NCBI RefSeq assembly: GCF_021869535.1
Contig: NW_026262734.1
Span: forward strand, 110,209,088-110,273,087
From: Mytilus californianus
Taxonomy: Eukaryota > Mollusca > Bivalvia > Mytilida > Mytilidae
Direction of reading: 5' to 3'
Length of the DNA: 64,000 bases
In this document: one piece after another, positions 47,702 through 61,638 of the stretch
Position numbering within the stretch: position 1 is the stretch's first letter
How the letters are laid out: every line of letters begins with the position of its first letter
Made by a program: the position numbers and the translations under genes
The notes under the pieces: generated by a model
What the model saw: the letters and a program-made list of their open reading frames with translations, nothing else
What the model was told of the DNA's origin: nothing
Database searches by the model: none

Positions 47702-48844
47702 AATTGTCTGGTTACAGCACAAGAATCCGGTATGTTTAATAACCTCAGGTAATTCAGATATTGAATTTTTCTAAACAGAAAGAAGTATGGTAAGCATGAA
47801 TAGTAGTTATTTGAGGATCAATCATGATTTGGTTAAAAAAGTCAACAAAATGCGTGTTGCGTTTTTAAAGTCCGTCAGTATATATGAAAAAACAATTATT
47901 GTAAAAAAAAATATGTGTTGTTAATGTTTTAATATATATGATCTTTAAACAATACCCCTTTTTACAATATATTTTAGTTAAGAACTGATGCAGATGAATT
48001 ACAGGTAAATATTAAGATGCAGGTCGCCTTTCTGTAAGGAACATTCCGACCATCACATATTACCACCTACGACCGCTATTTGGTCATTCCGTTTTTCTGA
48101 AATCCAACAGTGGTCCGCGAGTTTTTCGTTATTGTATATATAAGATTGTATATTTGTATTTACCAGCAGATATATATGTATTGAAGTTTTAACACACTAA
48201 TCATTAGATTTGGTTAGAGAAAATCAATGATTTACAAAACAAAATAGCACATCATGTGCAAACATGTGTCACTATTGTTTTATGTTTTTTACCAGATTGT
48301 GTAGTTATTTTTTTTAAGATATCTTGTTCGGTTAAATTAAAAACTGAATGGCTGGTAATGAGGAGAATTTCAAGTAATTTGTTGTCCCTTCGGAACCAAC
48401 TATTGCCCGTCAGTTCGCCTGGAGCAAGAGTTTACATCTCTGGGAATATAAATTTGCTATTCCCCGCATAACCAGGCAGTAAGTGTTTACGATACAACTG
48501 TACAATACAATATTTCACAGTATGCCCTCACATTACCGACATTTTAAATAAATTAAACTGTGTCGATGTATTAAGCCATGTTAAAATAAATGACTCGTCG
48601 CAACATTTAAAGATGTTTTATTACGAATGTCACCTACATAACGATTTCAGTCCAGATAATCATGACGTATTCTGAGGATTATTTTTAGCATGGTTACCAT
48701 TATTACGTTCGCTTTCGCTCTATCAGTGAAGATCACATTCTAATATTCATAGAGAGCAGATAGTGTAACTTAGCTGTAACATATAAGTAGATAAAAAAAA
48801 AATCAGATTGTAAATTAAGGAACTAATAATTTTTTACCTTTAAG
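47702..48844. other. No gene recognised
   Basis: AT-rich spacer. No exon, repeat copy or tandem structure noticed. Confidence 0.4.
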
Positions 48845-49035
48845 AAAAGGGGGAGCTGCTCATTTGGAAAATGCAGCTTTGAAATCATTTTGATACATCT
48901 AATGCGAAATTTTATCTCCCTCTACCTTGACCAAAGAAATCATGGCCCCCTTTTTTCAGTAAAAGCTATGTTGAATTTTAACATGCCAAAACACACATTT
49001 AACACTCAACATTTAACTGCCAAAACCGCCTAAAG
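48845..49035 (+). repeat. Direct repeat, first copy, left of the satellite
   Basis: AAAAGGGGGAGCTGCTCATT, TCTAATGCGAAATTTT, CCTCTACCTTGACC, CCCCTTTTTTCAGT and TGTTGAATTTTAACAT. The second copy follows about 494 bp downstream. Confidence 0.75.
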
Positions 49036-49338
49036 TAAACTTTGTATGAGGGAGTTACAGATTTTAATTAGTTGTAATGCATTTACGTGATTTATAACAC
49101 CAAAATAGTTATAATGTATTTACAAGATTTCTAACACACACAAAAACAGTCACAACATATTTTTTTTTTTGTATTAATGTAGACAACTAGCCCTGAATGA
49201 TTTCGGTAAGTTTAAAAAGGAAAGATTTGAAAGCATTTTCATTTAAGGAATAACAGTAGTTGAAGGTTAGACGGTCGCACTTGTCGTTTTATTCGTGACG
49301 CAGATCACTGATTTGATTTTACCGAAATACTAATTGGA

Positions 49339-49530
49339 AAAAAGGGGGAGCTGGTCATATGGAAAATGAGGCTCTGGAATTGTTTTGATCTCTCCAATGC
49401 GAATATTTTCATCACCCTACCTTGACAAAAAAAAAATCATGGTCCCCTTTTTTCAGTTAAGGTTATGTTGAATTTTAACATTCAAAAACACACATTTGAC
49501 AATCACCACTTAATGGCCAAAACCTGAATT
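49339..49530 (+). repeat. Direct repeat, second copy, left of the satellite
   Basis: AAAAGGGGGAGCTGGTCATA, TCCAATGCGAATATTTT, CCCTACCTTGAC, TCCCCTTTTTTCAGTT, TGTTGAATTTTAACAT. Ends about 65 bp before the first satellite unit. Confidence 0.75.
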
Positions 49531-49888
49531 GGAGTTCTGAATGTGGTAATAGTCGGCAACCCACTGTCGAGTTTATACCGCTCATGTTCCTGTTCCTCAC
49601 CTGGAGTTAAAACCCGTGGTAATGTGACCTGGAGTTACAACCCGTGGTTCATCCCCTGGAGTTAGAATCCGTGGTTTGTGACCTGGAGTTACAACCCGTG
49701 GTTTGTGACCGGGAGTTACATCAAATGGTTTGTGACCTGGAGTTACAACCTGTGGTTTGTGACCTGGAGTTACAACCTGTGGTCTGTGATCTGGAGTTAC
49801 AACCTGTGGTTTGTGACCTGGAGTTACAACCTGTAGTTTGTGACCTGGAGTTACAACCCGTGATTTGCGACCTGGAGTTACAACCCGT

Positions 49889-52800
49889 GGTTTGTCACTT
49901 GGACTTACAACCTGTGGTATATGACCTGGAGTTACAACCCGTGGTTTGTCACCTGGAGTTACAATCCGTGGTTTGACACCTGGAGTTATAACCCGTGGTT
50001 TGTCACCTGGAGTTAGAATCCGTTGTTTATGACCTGGAGTTACAACCCGTGGTTTGTGACCTGGAGTTACAACAAATGGTTTGTGACCTGGAGTTACAAC
50101 CTGTGGTTTGTGACCTGGAGTTACAACCTGTGGTTTGTGACCTAGAGTTACAGCCTGTGGTTTGTGACCTGGAGTTACAACCCGAGGTTTGTGATCTGGA
50201 GTTACAACCTGTGGTTTGCGACCTGGAGGTACAACCTGTGGTTCGTGACCTAGAGTTACAAGTCGTGGTTTGCGACCTGGAGTTACAACCCGTGGTTCGT
50301 GACCTGGAGTTACAACCTGTGGTTTGTGACCTGGAGTTACAACCTGTGGTTTGTCACCTGGAGTTTCAATCTGTGGTTTGACACCTGGAGTTACAACCTG
50401 GGGTTTGACACCTGGAGTTACAACCCGTGGTTATGTGACCTGGAGTTACAACCCATGTTTTGTTACCTGGAGTTACAACCCGTGGTTTGTCACCTGGAGT
50501 TACAACCTGTGGTTTGTCACATGGAGTTACAACATGTGGTTCGTTACCTAGAGTTACAAGCCGTGGTTTGCGACCTAGAGTTACAGCCTGTGGTTTGTGA
50601 CCTGGAGTTACAACCCGAGGTTTGTGATCTGGAGTTACAACCTGTGGTTTGCGATCTGGAGGTACAACCTGTGGTTCGTGACCTGGAGTTACAAGTCGTG
50701 GTTTGCGACCTGGAGGTACAACCTGTGGTTTGTGACCCGGAGTAACAACCTCTGGTTTGCGACCTGGAGGTAAAACCTGTGGTTTGTGACCTGGAGATAC
50801 AACATGTGGTTTGTGACCTGGAGTTACAAGCCGTGGTTTGTGACCTGGAGTTACAAGCCGTGGTTTGTGACCTAGAGTTACAACCCGTGGTTTGTGACCT
50901 GGAGATAAAACATGTGGTTTGTGACCTGGAGTTACAAGCCGTGGTTTGCGACCTGGAGTTACAACACGTGGTTTGTCACTTGGACTTACAACCTGTGGTA
51001 TATGACCTGGAGTTACAAGCCGAGGTGTGCGACCTGGAGATACAACCTGCGGTTTGTGACCTAGAGTTACAACCCGTGGTTTGCGACCTGGAGTTACAAC
51101 CCGTGGTTATGTGATTTTGAGTTACAAGCCGTGGTTTGCGACCTGGTGTTACAACCTGTGGTTTGTGACCTGGAGTAACAACTTGTGGTTTGTGACATAG
51201 AGTTACAACCCGTGGTTTGTCACCTGGAGTTACAACCCGTGGTTTTGTGACCTGGAGTTACAACATGTGGTTTGTCACCTGGAGTTACAACCCGTGGTTT
51301 GTGACCTGGAGATACAACATATGGTTTGTGACCTGGAGTTATAAGCCGTGGTTTGTGACCTGGAGTTACAAGCCGTGATTTGTGACCTGGAGTTACAACC
51401 CGTGGTTTGTGACCTGGAGATACAACATGTGGTTTGTGACCTGGAGTTACAAGCCGTGGTTTGCGACCTGGAGTTACAACACGTGGTTTGTCACTTGGAC
51501 TTACAACCTGTGGTATATGACCTGGAGTTACAAGCCGAGGTTTGCGACCTGGAGATACAACCTGCGGTTTGTGACCTAGAGTTACAACCCGTGGTTTGCG
51601 ACCTGGAGTTACAACCCGTGGTTATGTGACCTTGAGTTACAAGCCATGGTTTGCGACCTGGTGTTACAACCTGTGGTTTGTGACCTGGAGTAACAACCTG
51701 TGGTATGTGACATAGAGTTACAACCCGTGGTTTGTCACCTGGAGTTACAACCCGTGGGTTTGTGACCTGGAGTTACAACATGTGGTTTGTCACCTGGAGT
51801 TACAACCTGTGGTTTGTCAACTGGAGTTACAACATGGGGTTTGTCACCTGGAGTTACAACCCGTGGTTTGTCACCTGGAGTTAGAACTTGTGTTTTCTTA
51901 CCTGGAGTTATAACCCGTGGTTTGTCACCTGGAGTTACAATCCGTGGTTTGTCACATGGAGTTACAACCTGTAGTTCGTGACCTGGAGATACAACCTGTG
52001 GTTTGTGACCTGGAGTTACAACCTGTGGTTTGTGACCTGGAGTTACAACCTGTAGTTTGTGACCTTGAATTACAACCTGTGGTTTGCGACCTGGAGTTAC
52101 AATCTGTGGTTTGTGACTTAGAGTTACAACCAGTGGTTTGTGACCTGGAGTTACAACCTGTGGTTTGTGACCTAGAGTTACAACCCTTGGTTTGTGACCT
52201 GGAATTTCAACCTGTGGTTTGTGACCTAGAGTTACAACCTGTGGTTTGTGACCTGGAGTTACAACCTGTGGTTTGTGACCTAGAGTTACAGCCTGTGGTT
52301 TGTGACCTGGAGTTACAACCCGAGGTTTGTGAAATGGGTTACAACCTGTGGTTCGTGACCTAGAGTTACAAGTCGTGGTTTGCGACCTGGAGTTACAACC
52401 CGTGGTTCGTGACCTGGAGTTACAACCTGTGGTTTGTGACCTGGAGTTACAACCTGTGGTTTGACACCTGGAGTTAAAATCCGTGGTTTGACACCTGGAG
52501 TTACAACCTGGGGTTTGACACCTGGAGTAACAACCCGTGGTTATGTGACCTGGAGTTACAACCCGTGTTTTGTTAGCTGGAGTTACAACCCGTGGTTTGT
52601 ACTTGGAGTTACAACCTGTGGTTTGTGACCTGGAGTAACAAGCCGTGGTTTGTGACCTGGAGTTACAAGCCGTGGTTTGTGACCTGGAGTTACAACCAGT
52701 GGTTTGTGACCTGGAGTTACAACATGTGGTTTGTGACCTGGAGTTACAAGCCGTGGTTTGCGACCTGGAGTTACAACCTGTGGTTTGTGACCTGGAGTTA

Positions 52801-55763
52801 CAACCTGTGGTTTGCGACCTGGAGTTACAAGCCGTGGTTTGTGACCTGGAGATACAACATGTGGTTTGTGACCTGGAGTTACAGGCCGTGGTTTGTGACC
52901 TGGAGTTACAAGCCGTGGTTTGTGACCTGGAGTTACAACCCGTGGTTTGTGACCTGGAGATACAACATGTGGTTTGTGACCTGGAGTTGCAAGCCGTGGT
53001 TTGCGACCTGGAGTTACAACACGTGGTTTGTCACTTGGACTTACAACCTGTGGAATATGACCTGGAGTTACAAGCCGTGGTTTGCGACCTGGATATACAA
53101 CCTGCGGTTTGTGACCTAGAGTTACAACCCGTGGTTTGCGACCTGGAGTAACAACCCGTGGTTATGTGACCTAGAGTTACAAGCCGTGGTTTGCGACCTG
53201 GTGTTACAACCTGTGGTTTGTGACCTGGAGTAACAACCTGTGGTTTGTGACATAGAGTTACAACCCGTGGTTTGTCACCTGGAGTTACAACCCGTGGTTT
53301 TCTTACCTGGAGTTACAACATGTGGTTTGTCACCTGGAGTTACAACCTGTGGTTTGTCATCTGGAGTTACAACATGGGGTTTGTCACCTGGGGTTACAAC
53401 CTGGGGTTTGTCACCTGGAGTTACAACTCGTGTTTTGTTACCTGGAGTTACAACCCGTGGTTTGTCACCTGGAGTTACAACCCGTGGTTTGTCACATGGA
53501 GTTACAACCCGTGGTTTGTCACATGGAGTTACAACCTGTGGTTCGTTACCTGGAGTTACAACCTGTGGTTTGTGACCTGGAGTTACAACCCGTGGTTTGT
53601 GACCTGGAGTTACAACCTGTGGTTCGTGACCTGGAGTTACAACCTGTGATTTGTGACCTTGAGTTACAACCTGTAGTTTGCGACCTGGAGTTACAACCTG
53701 TGGTTTGCGACCTGGAGTTACAACCTGTGGTTTGTCACCTGGAGTTACAACCTGGGGTTTGTCACCTGGAGTTACAACTCGTGTTTTGTTACCTGGAGTT
53801 ACAACCCGTGGTTATATGACCTGGAGTTACAACCCGTGGTTATATGACCTGGAGTTACAACCCGTGGTTTGTCACATGGAGTTACAACCTGTTGTTCGTG
53901 ACCTGGAGTTACAACCCGTGGTTTGTCACCTGGAGTTACAACCCGTGGTTTGTCAGTTGGGGTTACAACCCGTGGTTCGTGACCTGGAGTTACAACCTGT
54001 GGTTTGTGACCTGGAGTTACAACCTGTGGTTTGTGACCTGGAGTTGCAACCTGTGGTTTGTGACCTGGAGTTACAACCTGTGGTTCGTGACCTGGAGTTA
54101 CAACCTGTGGTTTGTGACCTGGAGTTACAACCACAACCTGTGGTTTGTGACCTGGAGTTACAACCTGTGGTTTGTCACCTGGAGTTACAACCTGGGGTTT
54201 GTCACCTGGAGTTACAACTCGTGTTTTTTACCTGGTGTTACAACCCGTGGTTATATGACCTGGAGTTACAACCCGTGGTTTGTGACCTGGAGTTACAACC
54301 TGGGGTTCGTGACCTGAAGTTACAACCTGTGGTTCGTGACCTGGAGTTACAACCTGTGGTTTGTGACTTTGAGTTACAACCTGTGGTTTGTGACCTAGAG
54401 TTACAGCCTGTGGTTTGTGACCTGGAGTTACAACCCGAGGTTTGTGATCTGGAGTTACAACCTGTGGTTTGCGACCTGGAGGTACAACCTGTGGTTCGTG
54501 ACCTAGAGTTACAAGTCGTGGTTTGCGACCTGGAGTTACAACCCGTGGTTCGTGACCTGGAGTTACAACCTGTGGTTTGTGACCTGGAGTTACAACCTGT
54601 GGTTTGTCACCTGGAGTTACAATCTGTAGTTTGACACCTGGAGTTACAACCTGGGGTTTGCCACCTGGAGTTACAACCCGTGGTTTGTGACCTGGAGATA
54701 CAACATGTGGTTTGTGACCTGGAGTTACAAGCCGTGGTTTGCGACCTGGAGTTACAACACGTGGTTTGTCACTTGGACTTACAACCTGTGGTATATGACC
54801 TGGAGTTACAAGCCGTGGTTTGCGACCTGGAGATACAACCTGCGGTTTGTGACCTAGAGTTACAACCCGTGGTTTGCGACCTGGAGTAACAACCCGTGGT
54901 TATGTGACCTAGAGTTACAACCCGTGGTTTGTTACCTGGAGTTACAACCCGTGGTTTTGTGACCTGGAGTTACAACATGTGGTTTGTCACCTGGAGTTAC
55001 AACGTGTGGTTTGTCACCTGGAGTTACAACCTGGGGTTTGTCATCTGGAGTTACAAGCTGGGGTTTGTCACCTGGAGTTACAACCCGTGGTTTGTCACCT
55101 GGAGTAAGAACTCGTGTTTTCCTACCTGGAGTTACAACCCGTGGTTTGTCACCTGGAGTTACAACCCGTGGTTTGTCACATGGAGTTACAACCTGTGGTT
55201 CGTGACCTGGAGATACAACCTGTGGTTTGTGACCTGGAGTTACAACCTGTGGTTTGTGACCTGGAGTTACAACCTGTGGTTTGTGACCTGGAGTTACAAC
55301 CTGTGGTTTGCGACCTGGAGTTACAATCCGTGGTTTGTGACTTACAGTTACAAACTGTGGTTTTTGACCTGGAGTTACAACCTGTGATTTGTGACCTAGA
55401 GTTACAACCTGTGGTTTGTGACCTGGAATTTCAACCTGTGGTTTGTGATCTAGAGTTACAACCTGTGGTTTGTGACCTGGAGGTACAACCTGTGGTTTGT
55501 GACCTAGAGTTACAGCCTGTGGTTTGTGACCTGGAGTTACAACCCGAGGTTTGTGATCTTGGCTTACAACCTGTGGTTTGCGACCTGGAGGTACAACCTG
55601 TGGTTCGTGAACTAGAGTTACAAGTCGTGGTTTGCGACCTGGAGTTACAACCAGTGGTTCGTGACCTGGAGTTACAACCTGTGGTTCGTGACCTAGAGTT
55701 ACAACCTGTGGTTTGTCACCTGGAGTTACAATCCGGGGTTTGACACCTGGAGTTACAACCTGG
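49889..55763 (+). repeat. Higher-order satellite block, copy 1 (5,875 bp)
   Basis: Each variant of each 27-bp unit recurs in the same order exactly 5,875 bp later. Left of 49889 the order differs. 5,875 is not a multiple of 27, so the block carries its own private indels, and these too recur. One difference from copy 2 was noticed: A at 52698 where copy 2 has C at 58573. Confidence 0.9.
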
Positions 55764-58700
55764 GGTTTGTCACTTGGACTTACAACCTGTGGTATATGAC
55801 CTGGAGTTACAACCCGTGGTTTGTCACCTGGAGTTACAATCCGTGGTTTGACACCTGGAGTTATAACCCGTGGTTTGTCACCTGGAGTTAGAATCCGTTG
55901 TTTATGACCTGGAGTTACAACCCGTGGTTTGTGACCTGGAGTTACAACAAATGGTTTGTGACCTGGAGTTACAACCTGTGGTTTGTGACCTGGAGTTACA
56001 ACCTGTGGTTTGTGACCTAGAGTTACAGCCTGTGGTTTGTGACCTGGAGTTACAACCCGAGGTTTGTGATCTGGAGTTACAACCTGTGGTTTGCGACCTG
56101 GAGGTACAACCTGTGGTTCGTGACCTAGAGTTACAAGTCGTGGTTTGCGACCTGGAGTTACAACCCGTGGTTCGTGACCTGGAGTTACAACCTGTGGTTT
56201 GTGACCTGGAGTTACAACCTGTGGTTTGTCACCTGGAGTTTCAATCTGTGGTTTGACACCTGGAGTTACAACCTGGGGTTTGACACCTGGAGTTACAACC
56301 CGTGGTTATGTGACCTGGAGTTACAACCCATGTTTTGTTACCTGGAGTTACAACCCGTGGTTTGTCACCTGGAGTTACAACCTGTGGTTTGTCACATGGA
56401 GTTACAACATGTGGTTCGTTACCTAGAGTTACAAGCCGTGGTTTGCGACCTAGAGTTACAGCCTGTGGTTTGTGACCTGGAGTTACAACCCGAGGTTTGT
56501 GATCTGGAGTTACAACCTGTGGTTTGCGATCTGGAGGTACAACCTGTGGTTCGTGACCTGGAGTTACAAGTCGTGGTTTGCGACCTGGAGGTACAACCTG
56601 TGGTTTGTGACCCGGAGTAACAACCTCTGGTTTGCGACCTGGAGGTAAAACCTGTGGTTTGTGACCTGGAGATACAACATGTGGTTTGTGACCTGGAGTT
56701 ACAAGCCGTGGTTTGTGACCTGGAGTTACAAGCCGTGGTTTGTGACCTAGAGTTACAACCCGTGGTTTGTGACCTGGAGATAAAACATGTGGTTTGTGAC
56801 CTGGAGTTACAAGCCGTGGTTTGCGACCTGGAGTTACAACACGTGGTTTGTCACTTGGACTTACAACCTGTGGTATATGACCTGGAGTTACAAGCCGAGG
56901 TGTGCGACCTGGAGATACAACCTGCGGTTTGTGACCTAGAGTTACAACCCGTGGTTTGCGACCTGGAGTTACAACCCGTGGTTATGTGATTTTGAGTTAC
57001 AAGCCGTGGTTTGCGACCTGGTGTTACAACCTGTGGTTTGTGACCTGGAGTAACAACTTGTGGTTTGTGACATAGAGTTACAACCCGTGGTTTGTCACCT
57101 GGAGTTACAACCCGTGGTTTTGTGACCTGGAGTTACAACATGTGGTTTGTCACCTGGAGTTACAACCCGTGGTTTGTGACCTGGAGATACAACATATGGT
57201 TTGTGACCTGGAGTTATAAGCCGTGGTTTGTGACCTGGAGTTACAAGCCGTGATTTGTGACCTGGAGTTACAACCCGTGGTTTGTGACCTGGAGATACAA
57301 CATGTGGTTTGTGACCTGGAGTTACAAGCCGTGGTTTGCGACCTGGAGTTACAACACGTGGTTTGTCACTTGGACTTACAACCTGTGGTATATGACCTGG
57401 AGTTACAAGCCGAGGTTTGCGACCTGGAGATACAACCTGCGGTTTGTGACCTAGAGTTACAACCCGTGGTTTGCGACCTGGAGTTACAACCCGTGGTTAT
57501 GTGACCTTGAGTTACAAGCCATGGTTTGCGACCTGGTGTTACAACCTGTGGTTTGTGACCTGGAGTAACAACCTGTGGTATGTGACATAGAGTTACAACC
57601 CGTGGTTTGTCACCTGGAGTTACAACCCGTGGGTTTGTGACCTGGAGTTACAACATGTGGTTTGTCACCTGGAGTTACAACCTGTGGTTTGTCAACTGGA
57701 GTTACAACATGGGGTTTGTCACCTGGAGTTACAACCCGTGGTTTGTCACCTGGAGTTAGAACTTGTGTTTTCTTACCTGGAGTTATAACCCGTGGTTTGT
57801 CACCTGGAGTTACAATCCGTGGTTTGTCACATGGAGTTACAACCTGTAGTTCGTGACCTGGAGATACAACCTGTGGTTTGTGACCTGGAGTTACAACCTG
57901 TGGTTTGTGACCTGGAGTTACAACCTGTAGTTTGTGACCTTGAATTACAACCTGTGGTTTGCGACCTGGAGTTACAATCTGTGGTTTGTGACTTAGAGTT
58001 ACAACCAGTGGTTTGTGACCTGGAGTTACAACCTGTGGTTTGTGACCTAGAGTTACAACCCTTGGTTTGTGACCTGGAATTTCAACCTGTGGTTTGTGAC
58101 CTAGAGTTACAACCTGTGGTTTGTGACCTGGAGTTACAACCTGTGGTTTGTGACCTAGAGTTACAGCCTGTGGTTTGTGACCTGGAGTTACAACCCGAGG
58201 TTTGTGAAATGGGTTACAACCTGTGGTTCGTGACCTAGAGTTACAAGTCGTGGTTTGCGACCTGGAGTTACAACCCGTGGTTCGTGACCTGGAGTTACAA
58301 CCTGTGGTTTGTGACCTGGAGTTACAACCTGTGGTTTGACACCTGGAGTTAAAATCCGTGGTTTGACACCTGGAGTTACAACCTGGGGTTTGACACCTGG
58401 AGTAACAACCCGTGGTTATGTGACCTGGAGTTACAACCCGTGTTTTGTTAGCTGGAGTTACAACCCGTGGTTTGTACTTGGAGTTACAACCTGTGGTTTG
58501 TGACCTGGAGTAACAAGCCGTGGTTTGTGACCTGGAGTTACAAGCCGTGGTTTGTGACCTGGAGTTACAACCCGTGGTTTGTGACCTGGAGTTACAACAT
58601 GTGGTTTGTGACCTGGAGTTACAAGCCGTGGTTTGCGACCTGGAGTTACAACCTGTGGTTTGTGACCTGGAGTTACAACCTGTGGTTTGCGACCTGGAGT

Positions 58701-61638
58701 TACAAGCCGTGGTTTGTGACCTGGAGATACAACATGTGGTTTGTGACCTGGAGTTACAGGCCGTGGTTTGTGACCTGGAGTTACAAGCCGTGGTTTGTGA
58801 CCTGGAGTTACAACCCGTGGTTTGTGACCTGGAGATACAACATGTGGTTTGTGACCTGGAGTTGCAAGCCGTGGTTTGCGACCTGGAGTTACAACACGTG
58901 GTTTGTCACTTGGACTTACAACCTGTGGAATATGACCTGGAGTTACAAGCCGTGGTTTGCGACCTGGATATACAACCTGCGGTTTGTGACCTAGAGTTAC
59001 AACCCGTGGTTTGCGACCTGGAGTAACAACCCGTGGTTATGTGACCTAGAGTTACAAGCCGTGGTTTGCGACCTGGTGTTACAACCTGTGGTTTGTGACC
59101 TGGAGTAACAACCTGTGGTTTGTGACATAGAGTTACAACCCGTGGTTTGTCACCTGGAGTTACAACCCGTGGTTTTCTTACCTGGAGTTACAACATGTGG
59201 TTTGTCACCTGGAGTTACAACCTGTGGTTTGTCATCTGGAGTTACAACATGGGGTTTGTCACCTGGGGTTACAACCTGGGGTTTGTCACCTGGAGTTACA
59301 ACTCGTGTTTTGTTACCTGGAGTTACAACCCGTGGTTTGTCACCTGGAGTTACAACCCGTGGTTTGTCACATGGAGTTACAACCCGTGGTTTGTCACATG
59401 GAGTTACAACCTGTGGTTCGTTACCTGGAGTTACAACCTGTGGTTTGTGACCTGGAGTTACAACCCGTGGTTTGTGACCTGGAGTTACAACCTGTGGTTC
59501 GTGACCTGGAGTTACAACCTGTGATTTGTGACCTTGAGTTACAACCTGTAGTTTGCGACCTGGAGTTACAACCTGTGGTTTGCGACCTGGAGTTACAACC
59601 TGTGGTTTGTCACCTGGAGTTACAACCTGGGGTTTGTCACCTGGAGTTACAACTCGTGTTTTGTTACCTGGAGTTACAACCCGTGGTTATATGACCTGGA
59701 GTTACAACCCGTGGTTATATGACCTGGAGTTACAACCCGTGGTTTGTCACATGGAGTTACAACCTGTTGTTCGTGACCTGGAGTTACAACCCGTGGTTTG
59801 TCACCTGGAGTTACAACCCGTGGTTTGTCAGTTGGGGTTACAACCCGTGGTTCGTGACCTGGAGTTACAACCTGTGGTTTGTGACCTGGAGTTACAACCT
59901 GTGGTTTGTGACCTGGAGTTGCAACCTGTGGTTTGTGACCTGGAGTTACAACCTGTGGTTCGTGACCTGGAGTTACAACCTGTGGTTTGTGACCTGGAGT
60001 TACAACCACAACCTGTGGTTTGTGACCTGGAGTTACAACCTGTGGTTTGTCACCTGGAGTTACAACCTGGGGTTTGTCACCTGGAGTTACAACTCGTGTT
60101 TTTTACCTGGTGTTACAACCCGTGGTTATATGACCTGGAGTTACAACCCGTGGTTTGTGACCTGGAGTTACAACCTGGGGTTCGTGACCTGAAGTTACAA
60201 CCTGTGGTTCGTGACCTGGAGTTACAACCTGTGGTTTGTGACTTTGAGTTACAACCTGTGGTTTGTGACCTAGAGTTACAGCCTGTGGTTTGTGACCTGG
60301 AGTTACAACCCGAGGTTTGTGATCTGGAGTTACAACCTGTGGTTTGCGACCTGGAGGTACAACCTGTGGTTCGTGACCTAGAGTTACAAGTCGTGGTTTG
60401 CGACCTGGAGTTACAACCCGTGGTTCGTGACCTGGAGTTACAACCTGTGGTTTGTGACCTGGAGTTACAACCTGTGGTTTGTCACCTGGAGTTACAATCT
60501 GTAGTTTGACACCTGGAGTTACAACCTGGGGTTTGCCACCTGGAGTTACAACCCGTGGTTTGTGACCTGGAGATACAACATGTGGTTTGTGACCTGGAGT
60601 TACAAGCCGTGGTTTGCGACCTGGAGTTACAACACGTGGTTTGTCACTTGGACTTACAACCTGTGGTATATGACCTGGAGTTACAAGCCGTGGTTTGCGA
60701 CCTGGAGATACAACCTGCGGTTTGTGACCTAGAGTTACAACCCGTGGTTTGCGACCTGGAGTAACAACCCGTGGTTATGTGACCTAGAGTTACAACCCGT
60801 GGTTTGTTACCTGGAGTTACAACCCGTGGTTTTGTGACCTGGAGTTACAACATGTGGTTTGTCACCTGGAGTTACAACGTGTGGTTTGTCACCTGGAGTT
60901 ACAACCTGGGGTTTGTCATCTGGAGTTACAAGCTGGGGTTTGTCACCTGGAGTTACAACCCGTGGTTTGTCACCTGGAGTAAGAACTCGTGTTTTCCTAC
61001 CTGGAGTTACAACCCGTGGTTTGTCACCTGGAGTTACAACCCGTGGTTTGTCACATGGAGTTACAACCTGTGGTTCGTGACCTGGAGATACAACCTGTGG
61101 TTTGTGACCTGGAGTTACAACCTGTGGTTTGTGACCTGGAGTTACAACCTGTGGTTTGTGACCTGGAGTTACAACCTGTGGTTTGCGACCTGGAGTTACA
61201 ATCCGTGGTTTGTGACTTACAGTTACAAACTGTGGTTTTTGACCTGGAGTTACAACCTGTGATTTGTGACCTAGAGTTACAACCTGTGGTTTGTGACCTG
61301 GAATTTCAACCTGTGGTTTGTGATCTAGAGTTACAACCTGTGGTTTGTGACCTGGAGGTACAACCTGTGGTTTGTGACCTAGAGTTACAGCCTGTGGTTT
61401 GTGACCTGGAGTTACAACCCGAGGTTTGTGATCTTGGCTTACAACCTGTGGTTTGCGACCTGGAGGTACAACCTGTGGTTCGTGAACTAGAGTTACAAGT
61501 CGTGGTTTGCGACCTGGAGTTACAACCAGTGGTTCGTGACCTGGAGTTACAACCTGTGGTTCGTGACCTAGAGTTACAACCTGTGGTTTGTCACCTGGAG
61601 TTACAATCCGGGGTTTGACACCTGGAGTTACAACCTGG
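55764..61638 (+). repeat. Higher-order satellite block, copy 2 (5,875 bp)
   Basis: Near-perfect copy of 49889-55763. Identity continues to about 61644 and then breaks inside the GGTTTG part of a unit (GGTTTGTCACTTGG in copy 1, GGTTTGACACCTGG here). The break is in register with the 27-bp unit, as unequal crossing-over would leave it. Confidence 0.9.
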
